A DNA stretch of 22,983 bases, from assembly GCA_002479815.1 (NCBI GenBank), contig DLPA01000097.1, positions 2,214-25,196 on the forward strand. The letters run 5' to 3'. Below are positions 14,520 to 21,545 of this stretch, in pieces (within the stretch, counting starts at the first letter, position 1; each line of letters starts with the position of its first letter). The notes beneath the pieces were generated by a model, which did no database searches, was not told where the DNA came from, and saw only the letters and a list, made by a program, of their open reading frames with translations. Made by a program: the position numbers and the translations under genes. This DNA comes from a bacterium UBA7470. Lineage in GTDB: Bacteria; Pseudomonadota; Gammaproteobacteria; Burkholderiales; Burkholderiaceae_C.

Positions 14520-16808
14520 ATGAGTCTCCAGTCCTCTCTTTCGAGTTTAAAAGCCTTAGAGGCCACGTCTTCTGTGGTGATGGAATGCGTTCAGGATTGT
14601 TTCTTTGCATCACAAATCCGGCAACAAACGCTTCGGACGCAGGGTATCGAATTTGCGCCCAAACGCAATGGCGGTGGCTTGCGCGCACTGTGGATAGAAA
14701 AAACAAATGCCCAAGTCCTGATCAGCCAAGGGCGTAAACTCGTCGCAGAAGCAGGCGAAGTGGTGTTTTTTGGTGGACAAAATCACGTCAAGGTCTCCCC
14801 CGTCAATCCCAAAGCGACAGGGGTGATCGTGTATGGCGAATGGGAGATGCCTTTGTGGCTAGAGCAAATGCTCATAGACCCACAGCAGTCTGTCTGCCTC
14901 AGTCATTTTCCCAATCTGTCAAAAGCATTTTGGGACGACGCACGACTCATTGCAGGAACGCTGAACGCTCAAGCATCAGTACACCCCATCCTCCAGCAAG
15001 CGATGGGGGATGTGCTGCGCTTTGCGGTCGAGTTTTTAGAGCAAGATACCCAGAAATCCAAACTCGCTCGCCTGTTGAAGCATTCACGCATGGGCAAATG
15101 GTTTCATACAGAGTTACGGCAACATGGGCCGATGACGTCCATTGCCAGCGCTGCATTGAGTTGTAATTATTCTGCTTCTGGGTTTTCGAAAAGTGTGCTG
15201 CAAACCATCGCTATTCCTTATGCAGACTTTATCAACCATTGGCGCATGACGTGGTCTTTGTTCAGGTTTGTCTATAAAAAGCAAAATGTCAAAGCTGAAA
15301 GTGACTTCTGGGGCTACGAAACAGAGTCCTCCTTTAGAAAACGCTTTCGAAGCGTCACAGGCATCACACCAGGTCAAGCTCGGCAGTTACCGAGCTTGGA
15401 TTTTTTGGAGACTGCTGAAAAAGCATTCACAGAATCTCCGTTCCTGACGGCCCCAGACGCACTGGCGCCTCCAATCGCTCCGGCCCTCTTGTCTGGTGCA
15501 TCGACGCAAGAGTGGCAGACCACAGTGCCCTTTGATGCACTGACCGGATTGGCCAAACCGGCCTACTGGTTATACGAAGCACGCAAATCGCTAGAAACGG
15601 CGCATCGCTACGGCGACAAAATGGCCGCTACTTTGATTGACTTAGATCACTTTAAAGTCGTCAACGAGAACTTTGGGCGCGATGTCGGCGATTTATTACT
15701 GAAGGCGGTAGCCGACCGCTTGCACGCCTGTTTGCGTTCGCACGATTTAATGGCGCGCCAGAACGGAGATCAATTTTTACTGTTGCTAGGTCGTCTGCGA
15801 AGCCAAGAAGATGCGGCCAGTGTGGCGCAAAAAATGGTTTCAGCACTGAACACCCCCTTCGATCTGAATGCGCAAACGGTCACTGTCTCTGCCAGCATCG
15901 GTTTGGTGTGGTTTGACGGTGGCCCTGAGAACATAGAAACCCTGTTGCGTCATGCCGATATTGCAATGAAGCAAGTCAAAACGGCTGGGCGCAATGACTG
16001 GTGTTTTTTCAGGGCAGATATGGACCAGTTGGCCACTGAGAAACTGCTTTTTGAAAACGGATTGGTGCAGGCCATTGAAAATAACGAATTAATACTGCAC
16101 TATCAGCCACAAGTGCATTGTAAAACCAATCAAATTGTAGGGGCTGAAGTGTTTGTGCGCTGGCATCATCAGGAATTAGGTTTATTAACACCGGATCGCT
16201 GGGTTCCTTGGGTTGTAGAAAATAATCAAATTGATGTTTTAAGCATCTGGATTTTGACGCAAGCCTGTGAGCAATGGAGTGTATGGAGCAAAATGGGGTT
16301 GAACGCAAATTTAGCAATTAATATATCTGCGACGGAGTTATTAAATGCTGATTTTTTATCTCATTTAAAAGAAGTTTTAAATCAAACTCAAATACCCCCC
16401 TCTCTTTTAGAGTTAGAGGTGAATGATATGGCATTGATCAAAAGCAAATCAGACCTCATCACGCCCTTAAAACAAGTGGACGAAATGGGGGTGAGAATCA
16501 GCTTGGATGATTTCTCTGCTGACAATCTGAGCCTGGATGATTTAAAGCAAATCCCTCTGAATAGGATCAAAATTGATCGCTCTTTTATTTGCGATGTACC
16601 AGAAGATAAAGAAGACGAACTCATGATTAAGTCCACCCTTGCTGCTGCGCACGCACTGGGCGTGCAAGTCGTGGCAGAGGGCGTTGAGCGTGTACAGCAA
16701 CGCGCTTTTTTGCAGTCCCATGCTTGCGACCACATCCAAGGTTGGTTGGTGGCAAGACCGATGGATGCGACGATGTTTGAAGCATGGTGGCAGCGCCAGA
16801 GCACTTGA
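14520..16808 (+). CDS. AraC-type transcription factor fused to GGDEF and EAL domains
   Basis: A 762-residue protein with an unusual domain order. Residues about 40-110 look like the cupin-type sensor of AraC proteins. Residues about 205-290 form an AraC-type double helix-turn-helix, clearest at GYETESSFRKRFRSVTGITP (265-284). Then comes a GGDEF domain (about 336-495) whose active motif is NGDQF (415-419), preceded at the right distance by RSHD (406-409, inhibitory-site RxxD). Last is an EAL domain (about 505-755) with E543 (as EVF), N601, E633, D663/D664, K684, E720 and Q740 kept, but loop 6 changed from DDFGTGYSS to DDFSADNLS. The protein is probably a c-di-GMP-responsive DNA-binding regulator. 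The start is uncertain: the ATG at 14520 has no good ribosome site and a TTG at 14448 is in frame. Base composition is noticeably AT-rich around 16080-16600. The next gene begins 45 bases later. Confidence 0.88.
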   Translation: MSLQSSLSSLKALEATSSVVMECVQDCFFASQIRQQTLRTQGIEFAPKRNGGGLRALWIEKTNAQVLISQGRKLVAEAGEVVFFGGQNHVKVSPVNPKATGVIVYGEWEMPLWLEQMLIDPQQSVCLSHFPNLSKAFWDDARLIAGTLNAQASVHPILQQAMGDVLRFAVEFLEQDTQKSKLARLLKHSRMGKWFHTELRQHGPMTSIASAALSCNYSASGFSKSVLQTIAIPYADFINHWRMTWSLFRFVYKKQNVKAESDFWGYETESSFRKRFRSVTGITPGQARQLPSLDFLETAEKAFTESPFLTAPDALAPPIAPALLSGASTQEWQTTVPFDALTGLAKPAYWLYEARKSLETAHRYGDKMAATLIDLDHFKVVNENFGRDVGDLLLKAVADRLHACLRSHDLMARQNGDQFLLLLGRLRSQEDAASVAQKMVSALNTPFDLNAQTVTVSASIGLVWFDGGPENIETLLRHADIAMKQVKTAGRNDWCFFRADMDQLATEKLLFENGLVQAIENNELILHYQPQVHCKTNQIVGAEVFVRWHHQELGLLTPDRWVPWVVENNQIDVLSIWILTQACEQWSVWSKMGLNANLAINISATELLNADFLSHLKEVLNQTQIPPSLLELEVNDMALIKSKSDLITPLKQVDEMGVRISLDDFSADNLSLDDLKQIPLNRIKIDRSFICDVPEDKEDELMIKSTLAAAHALGVQVVAEGVERVQQRAFLQSHACDHIQGWLVARPMDATMFEAWWQRQST

Positions 16809-16853
16809 TTTCAACACCACAACCTTTTCTTTGTACAGCAGGAGACAACACAG

Positions 16854-17846
16854 ATGAGTCCATTCAACCGGCGTGATTATTTGAAGTGGGTCGCGAGTGC
16901 GGCTGTGACCGCCCCAGTGTCTGGCGCACTTTGGGCACAGACGACATGGCCGAGCAAGCCGGTCAACTTGATCGTTCCATTCCCTGCCGGAGGGGGCACC
17001 GATGCGTTTGCCCGCCCTTTGTCGGCTCAGTTCTCCAAATTGGCGGGCCAGCAATTGGTCATTGACAACAAAGGCGGTGGGGGTGGCACAGTGGGCGCGG
17101 GTGTGGCGGCGCGCGCCGCACCCGATGGATACAACTTTTTCATGGGGGCGGTGCATCACGCCATTGCGCCTGCGGTCTATCCCAAACTGAGCTACGACAT
17201 TGAGAAAGATTTTGTACCGCTGCTGCTGGTGGCCCGTGTCCCTCAGGTCTTGGTGGTGAACCCCAAAAAAGTCACCGCACCCGACTTCAAAGCCTTTTTA
17301 GAAACGGTCAAGAAAAATCCTGGTAAGTTCAATTACGGCTCCGCAGGAAGCGGGACTTCTCATCATCTGGCTGGCGAGCTGTTCAAACAGCAAACAGGCA
17401 CGTTCATTACCCACATACCCTATCGCGGTGCAGGCCCAGCCTTGCAAGATTTAATCGCTGGCAATGTCGATGTGATGTTTGATGGTCTAGGCTCCTCTGC
17501 TGCACACATCAAAGGCGGCCGTATTCAGGCGCTTATGGTGGCGGGTCGCAAACGCAACCCTGCGTTTCCCGACGTACCCTGCGCGTTGGAGTTGGGACTG
17601 CCTGATTACGATGTCACCACTTGGTACGGCATTTGGGCCCCCAAAGAGATGCCTGTTGATTTGCAAACCAAAGCCACAGAGCTGTTCAGAAAAGCCTGCT
17701 TGACCCCCGAAAACAAACAAGTTTGGGCGGGACAAGGCGCAGAGTTTTCTGATTTGGCGGGTGCTATGTTTGCAGGCTTTCTGAAGCTCGAAATCAACAA
17801 ATGGTCCAAAGTAGTAAAGGCTGCGGGTGGTGTCCAAATCGATTGA
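16854..17846 (+). CDS. Bug/TctC-family periplasmic substrate-binding protein
   Basis: A 330-residue protein that begins with a twin-arginine-like signal (NRRDYLKWVASAAV) and a likely cleavage site near ALWA-Q (about residue 28). The mature part shows the family pattern: WPSKPVNLIVPFPAGGGTDAFAR, an early GGGG loop, GSAGSGTSHHLAGELF, PYRGAGPALQDLIAGNVD and FPDVPCALELGLP. Such proteins bind carboxylates such as citrate, malonate-like diacids or aromatic acids, some feeding TctAB-type transporters and many acting as orphan receptors. No membrane partners are in the window. AGGAGA before the ATG at 16854 is a good ribosome site. Its 3' end overlaps the start of the crotonase gene, implying coupled translation. 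Confidence 0.93.
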   Translation: MSPFNRRDYLKWVASAAVTAPVSGALWAQTTWPSKPVNLIVPFPAGGGTDAFARPLSAQFSKLAGQQLVIDNKGGGGGTVGAGVAARAAPDGYNFFMGAVHHAIAPAVYPKLSYDIEKDFVPLLLVARVPQVLVVNPKKVTAPDFKAFLETVKKNPGKFNYGSAGSGTSHHLAGELFKQQTGTFITHIPYRGAGPALQDLIAGNVDVMFDGLGSSAAHIKGGRIQALMVAGRKRNPAFPDVPCALELGLPDYDVTTWYGIWAPKEMPVDLQTKATELFRKACLTPENKQVWAGQGAEFSDLAGAMFAGFLKLEINKWSKVVKAAGGVQID

Positions 17847-18621
17847 GTGTGAGTTTGATGGGGCGGTGGCCTTCGTCACCTTGTCGTACCCGGCTCGCCT
17901 GAACGCCATGTCGCGCACCCTGTGGTTGCGGCTGCGCGAGGTGTTTGAGACCCTTGCGCACCGCACCGACCTGCGCTGCGTGGTGGTGCGAGGGGCCAAC
18001 GGCCACTTTTGTGCCGGGGGCGACATTGCCGAGTACCCCGATTTCCGGTTTGATGAAGCGCAACTGCGCCACTTTCACGAAGTTGAAGTGTGGGGCGGCC
18101 TGAGTGCCATGCTGCGCTGCGACATTCCCATCATCGCCTGCATAGAAGGCAACTGCATGGGCGCGGGCGTAGAAATTGCCAGTTGTTGCGACATTCGCAT
18201 CGCTGCCGACAACGCCCGTTTTGGCGCACCCATCGCCCGCTTGGGCTTTCCGATGGCCCCGCGTGAGGCTCGGCTGGTCGCCTACGGCTTGGGCCACGTC
18301 ACCGCCCGCGAAATGCTGCTGGAAGCCGCTGTGCTGGACGCGGCGGTGTTGGCCCAGCGTGGCTTTTTGCATCAAGTCTTGCCGGCGTCAGACCTCATGC
18401 CCAAGGCGCTGCAACGCGCCCAAGGCATTGCTCGCCTTGCACCCCAAGCGGCCCGCTTGAACAAGCACACCCTGCGCGTGCTGTCGGGCGTGCTGGACGA
18501 GCCTGCACCCCAGTCCCCCGCAGCCGAGCTGTTCGCCACCGCCTACCACTACGCCGCTGCCGACGAGCACCAAGAAGGCATCACCGCCTTCCTCGCCAAA
18601 CGCTCGCCTTCGTTTCAATAA
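17827..18621 (+). CDS. Crotonase-fold (enoyl-CoA hydratase/isomerase family) protein
   Basis: A 264-residue member of the crotonase superfamily, starting at GTG 17827 (or GTG 17830) inside the end of the preceding gene, with AAGG suitably placed. The oxyanion-hole segments are HFCAGGDIAEY (about 60-70) and CMGAGVEIA (about 110-118). E116 corresponds to Glu144 of rat enoyl-CoA hydratase, but the partner Glu164 position is I136 (FGAPIARLG instead of FGQPEI-LG). A classic hydration reaction is therefore doubtful; isomerase, hydrolase or decarboxylase activity on an acyl-CoA is possible. It lies between a carboxylate-binding protein and a malonyl-CoA-synthetase-like ligase, so its substrate is probably the CoA ester made by the latter or one derived from it. 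Confidence 0.9.
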   Translation: MVSKSIECEFDGAVAFVTLSYPARLNAMSRTLWLRLREVFETLAHRTDLRCVVVRGANGHFCAGGDIAEYPDFRFDEAQLRHFHEVEVWGGLSAMLRCDIPIIACIEGNCMGAGVEIASCCDIRIAADNARFGAPIARLGFPMAPREARLVAYGLGHVTAREMLLEAAVLDAAVLAQRGFLHQVLPASDLMPKALQRAQGIARLAPQAARLNKHTLRVLSGVLDEPAPQSPAAELFATAYHYAAADEHQEGITAFLAKRSPSFQ

Positions 18622-18666
18622 ACATTTGATATTCAGATTTTCTGATTGCTACATTGCTACATCGCC

Positions 18667-20247
18667 ATGAGTCACACCACCGACAACCACAATTTATACG
18701 TGGCCCTGCGCGCCGCCTTTCCGTCCGATTTAGAGGCATGGGCCGTGGAAACCGATCAAGGGCGCGTCTATACCTGGCGTGATCTGGAGCAAGGCAGTGC
18801 GCGCATCGCCCAATTGCTCACCTCGTTGGACTTGCCCGAGGGCAGTCGGGTGGCGGTGCAGGTAGAAAAATCGGTCGAAGCCCTGTGCTTGTACCTCGCT
18901 ACTTTGCGGGCGGGCTTGGTGTTCCTACCGCTCAACACCGCTTATCAGTCGGGCGAAATCAGCTACTTTATTGGTAACGCCGAACCCGCCGTGGTGGTGT
19001 GTTCCCCCGCCAACTTCAGTTGGGTCAGCCCCTTGGCCTTCCAAGCTGGTACACCGCACGTATTCACCTTGGGCGATGACCAAACCGGCACGCTGCTGGA
19101 GCGCAGTGCCCACTTCAGTGGCGAACACCAGCCTGTGGCACGCGCCGCAGACGACTTGGCCGCGATTTTGTACACCAGTGGCACGACAGGACGCAGCAAA
19201 GGAGCCATGCTCACCCACGGCAATCTCCTCTCCAATGCCCAAGTGCTGCAAACCTACTGGGGCTGGCGCACGCCCGAGCAAGGGGGCGACGTGCTCATTC
19301 ACGCCCTGCCCATTTTTCACGTCCACGGCCTGTTTGTCGCCATTCATGGCGCTTTGCTCAATGGCAGTCCCATGCTGTGGCTGAATAAGTTTGATCCTCA
19401 AGCCGTCATCGACCGCCTGCCCCGTGCCACCGTGTTCATGGGCGTGCCCACGCTGTACACGCGGCTGTTGAGCCTGCTCAGCTTGACGCGCGAGGCGTGT
19501 CAGTCCATGCGCCTGTTCATCAGCGGCTCGGCCCCCTTGTTGATTGAAACCTTCCGCACCTGGCAAGAGCGCACGGGCCACACCATCCTAGAGCGTTATG
19601 GCATGTCGGAAACCATCATGCTCACCTCCAACCCCTACGTCCCCGATGCGCGTTACCCCGACGCACAAGGCCAGCCTCAACACCTGCGCCGTGGCGGGAC
19701 GGTGGGCTTTCCCCTGCCCGATGTGGGCGTGCGCGTCCAAAGCGATGTAGGCGAGGCCGTGCCGGTGGGCGAGATTGGTGGCATTCAAGTCCGTGGCCCC
19801 AATGTGTTCAAAGGCTATTGGCGCATGCCCGAAAAAACGGCAGAGGAATTTACTGCCGACGGCTGGTTCAAAACCGGCGACGTGGGCCGCATCGACGCGC
19901 AGGGCTACGTCACCATCGTCGGGCGCAGCAAAGACCTCATCATCAGCGGCGGCTACAACGTCTATCCTGCTGAAATTGAAGGCATCATCAACGACATGGC
20001 AGGCGTGGCCGAAAGTGCCGTCATCGGCGTACCCCATCCTGATTTCGGTGAAGTCGGCGTGGCCTTGGTCATTCCCAAACCCGGCGCGACCGTCGATCCC
20101 GAGCACATCCTGGCCACCCTGAAAGCCACGCTGGCGAACTTCAAAATCCCCAAACGCTGTTGCGTCGTGGCCGAGTTCCCCCGCAACACCATGGGCAAAG
20201 TGCAAAAAAACCTACTGCGCGATGCCCACAAGGCCACCTTTGCCTGA
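18667..20247 (+). CDS. matB: Acyl-CoA synthetase, malonyl-CoA synthetase (MatB)-like
   Basis: A 526-residue adenylate-forming ligase. Motifs: LYTSGTTGRSKGAMLTHGN (A3, about 169-187), ALPIFHVHGLF (about 213-223), YGMSET (A5, about 311-316), GWFKTGD (A7, 399-405), GRSKDLIISGGYNVYPAEIE (A8, 419-438) and catalytic K511 in NTMGKVQK. The N-terminal run RVAVQVEKSVEALCLYLATL and the stretch LPLNTAYQSGEISYFIGNAEP resemble MatB enzymes that make malonyl-CoA from malonate, ATP and CoA. A related short-chain diacid is possible. The start is the ATG at 18667, which begins MSHTTDNHNLYVALR. It follows the crotonase gene by 45 bases with no terminator visible. No malonyl-CoA decarboxylase (matA) or malonate carrier (matC) is in the window. 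Confidence 0.85.
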   Translation: MSHTTDNHNLYVALRAAFPSDLEAWAVETDQGRVYTWRDLEQGSARIAQLLTSLDLPEGSRVAVQVEKSVEALCLYLATLRAGLVFLPLNTAYQSGEISYFIGNAEPAVVVCSPANFSWVSPLAFQAGTPHVFTLGDDQTGTLLERSAHFSGEHQPVARAADDLAAILYTSGTTGRSKGAMLTHGNLLSNAQVLQTYWGWRTPEQGGDVLIHALPIFHVHGLFVAIHGALLNGSPMLWLNKFDPQAVIDRLPRATVFMGVPTLYTRLLSLLSLTREACQSMRLFISGSAPLLIETFRTWQERTGHTILERYGMSETIMLTSNPYVPDARYPDAQGQPQHLRRGGTVGFPLPDVGVRVQSDVGEAVPVGEIGGIQVRGPNVFKGYWRMPEKTAEEFTADGWFKTGDVGRIDAQGYVTIVGRSKDLIISGGYNVYPAEIEGIINDMAGVAESAVIGVPHPDFGEVGVALVIPKPGATVDPEHILATLKATLANFKIPKRCCVVAEFPRNTMGKVQKNLLRDAHKATFA

Positions 20248-20278
20248 ATTCCCCTCCGATTGCCGTTCAGCAGCTCAT

Positions 20279-20526
20279 AAAAAATAATAGTAAAAAAAGT
20301 GAGCTGCTTACGCAAGTAATGCCTGCCATTCAGCTATTTTTGTTGTTAAAAATGGCCTTAAAATCTTGAAAAATGACCTCCAAACCCGTTTTCCCGGCCC
20401 GAAAAACGGGTATTTTGCTGCTCTAACCTTATTTTTTGGATAAAAACGGCTGATTTTGAGATTCAAATACCCAAAATTCTTAGTATTACTTGCGTAAGCA
20501 GCTCACTTTTTTTACTATGATTTTTT
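20279..20526. repeat. 248-bp inverted-repeat element, copy 2 (MITE-like)
   Basis: Perfect terminal inverted repeats apart from one position, 42 bases long (20279-20320 and 20485-20526), with the same core as copy 1 at 4937-5183. Both ends carry GCTTACGC in place of copy 1's GCTCACGC, so the change is mirrored and end-to-end pairing is kept. The interior is AT-rich and noncoding. It contains a 9-bp stem (ACCCGTTTT at 20384-20392 with its complement at 20403-20411) that could serve as a terminator for the CoA ligase gene upstream. The right end again gives a hairpin followed by seven T in the plus direction. The element occupies most of the 386-base gap between matB and the nucleotidase gene. 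Confidence 0.8.
20384..20416 (+). terminator. Hairpin inside element copy 2, possible terminator
   Basis: A 9-bp stem (ACCCGTTTT / AAAACGGGT) closes a 10-base GC-rich loop and is followed by ATTTTG. It lies about 140 bases after the ligase stop codon. The U-tract is short, so strength is uncertain. Confidence 0.3.
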
Positions 20527-20564
20527 GGTCTTGTTTTGGGCAATCACTCCCCGTGTGTCAGATC

Positions 20565-20579
20565 AGCTGGTGACCAGCT
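20565..20579. promoter_or_regulatory. Perfect palindrome upstream of the nucleotidase gene
   Basis: AGCTGGTGACCAGCT has 7-bp arms around a single central base, 55 bases before the ATG at 20634. Placement suits an operator for the nucleotidase/ABC-transporter pair. No regulator can be named and no clear -35/-10 pair was found beside it. Confidence 0.3.
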
Positions 20580-20633
20580 CAGGCAGAATCGCGCATCGCC
20601 TGTCCTCGTTTCATTTGTTTTCAGAAGGTCGCC

Positions 20634-21545
20634 ATGTCCGTTTCACTCAAAGGGAAGTTGGTCGTCGCCATTTCCTCGCGTGCGCTGTTTGATTTTGAGG
20701 AAGAAAACCGCTTGTTTGACGCTGCACCCAGCAACGATCAAGCCTATATGCAGTTGCAATTGCAGCGGCTAGACCAAGTGGCACAACCCGGCGTGGCCTT
20801 TTCTTTGGTGGAAAAGCTGCTGCGTTTTAATGAGGAAGGGCATCAGCGTGTCGAGGTGGTGATGCTCTCGCGCAACGATCCTGTGTCGGGGCTGCGGGTG
20901 TTTCGCTCGGTGCAATCGCATGGCCTGAACGTGGCGCGCGGCGTGTTCACCCGTGGGCGTGAGCCTTACCGCTATTTGCGGCCTTTGCAGGCGAATTTGT
21001 TTTTATCGGCCAATCCCGACGACGTGCGGGCGGCGTTGGCGCTGGGTTTTCCGGCGGCGACTGTGGCAACCCATGCGGTACGCGCCAGCGCCACGCACTA
21101 TCCTGATGAAGTCCGCATCGCGTTTGATGGCGATGCGGTGCTGTTTTCTGACGAGGCCGAGCAGGTCTATCAAACGGCAGGCTTGCCCGCCTTTCAGCAG
21201 CATGAAGCGGATAAATCAGCCTTGCCTTTGCCTGATGGCCCTTTCAAACCCCTTTTAGCGGCCTTGCAACGCTTGCAGCAAGCGGGCAACGACCGCATGC
21301 GCTTGCGTACCGCCCTTGTCACCGCCCGCAGCGCCCCCGCCCACGAACGCGCGATTCGCACGCTGATGAACTGGAACATCCAAGTCGATGAGGCCATGTT
21401 TTTGGGCGGCTTGGACAAGGGCGAATTTTTGCGCGAGTTTGAACCCGATTTCTTTTTTGACGATCAAACCGGACACATTGAATCCGCCGCGCGTCATGTC
21501 CCCGCCGGCCATGTGGTCAGCGGCGTGAGGAACTCTGATCTATGA
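20634..21545 (+). CDS. 5'-nucleotidase, cN-I family
   Basis: A 303-residue protein beginning KLVVAISSRALFDFEEENRLFD, the conserved opening of cytosolic 5'-nucleotidase I-type proteins. Further family segments are VVMLSRNDPVSGLRVFRS (about 80-97), FLSANPDDVRAALALGFPAA (about 123-142), IAFDGDAVLFSDEAE (about 162-176) and DFFFDDQTGHIESA (about 272-285). The enzyme should remove phosphate from nucleoside 5'-monophosphates in the cytoplasm. AGAAGG precedes the ATG at 20634 at good spacing. The stop overlaps the start of the ABC gene (ATGA at 21542), so the two are translationally coupled. A functional link between the pair is not known to me. Confidence 0.9.
   Translation: MSVSLKGKLVVAISSRALFDFEEENRLFDAAPSNDQAYMQLQLQRLDQVAQPGVAFSLVEKLLRFNEEGHQRVEVVMLSRNDPVSGLRVFRSVQSHGLNVARGVFTRGREPYRYLRPLQANLFLSANPDDVRAALALGFPAATVATHAVRASATHYPDEVRIAFDGDAVLFSDEAEQVYQTAGLPAFQQHEADKSALPLPDGPFKPLLAALQRLQQAGNDRMRLRTALVTARSAPAHERAIRTLMNWNIQVDEAMFLGGLDKGEFLREFEPDFFFDDQTGHIESAARHVPAGHVVSGVRNSDL

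Noticed and set aside
18645..18665. Short tandem repeat of TTGCTACA before matB
   Set aside because: Only two units of eight bases; too short to call a repeat array, and could be chance.
18925..20205. Two minus-strand frames of over 200 residues opposite matB
   Set aside because: They are antisense to a complete, motif-rich acyl-CoA ligase and show no domain of their own.
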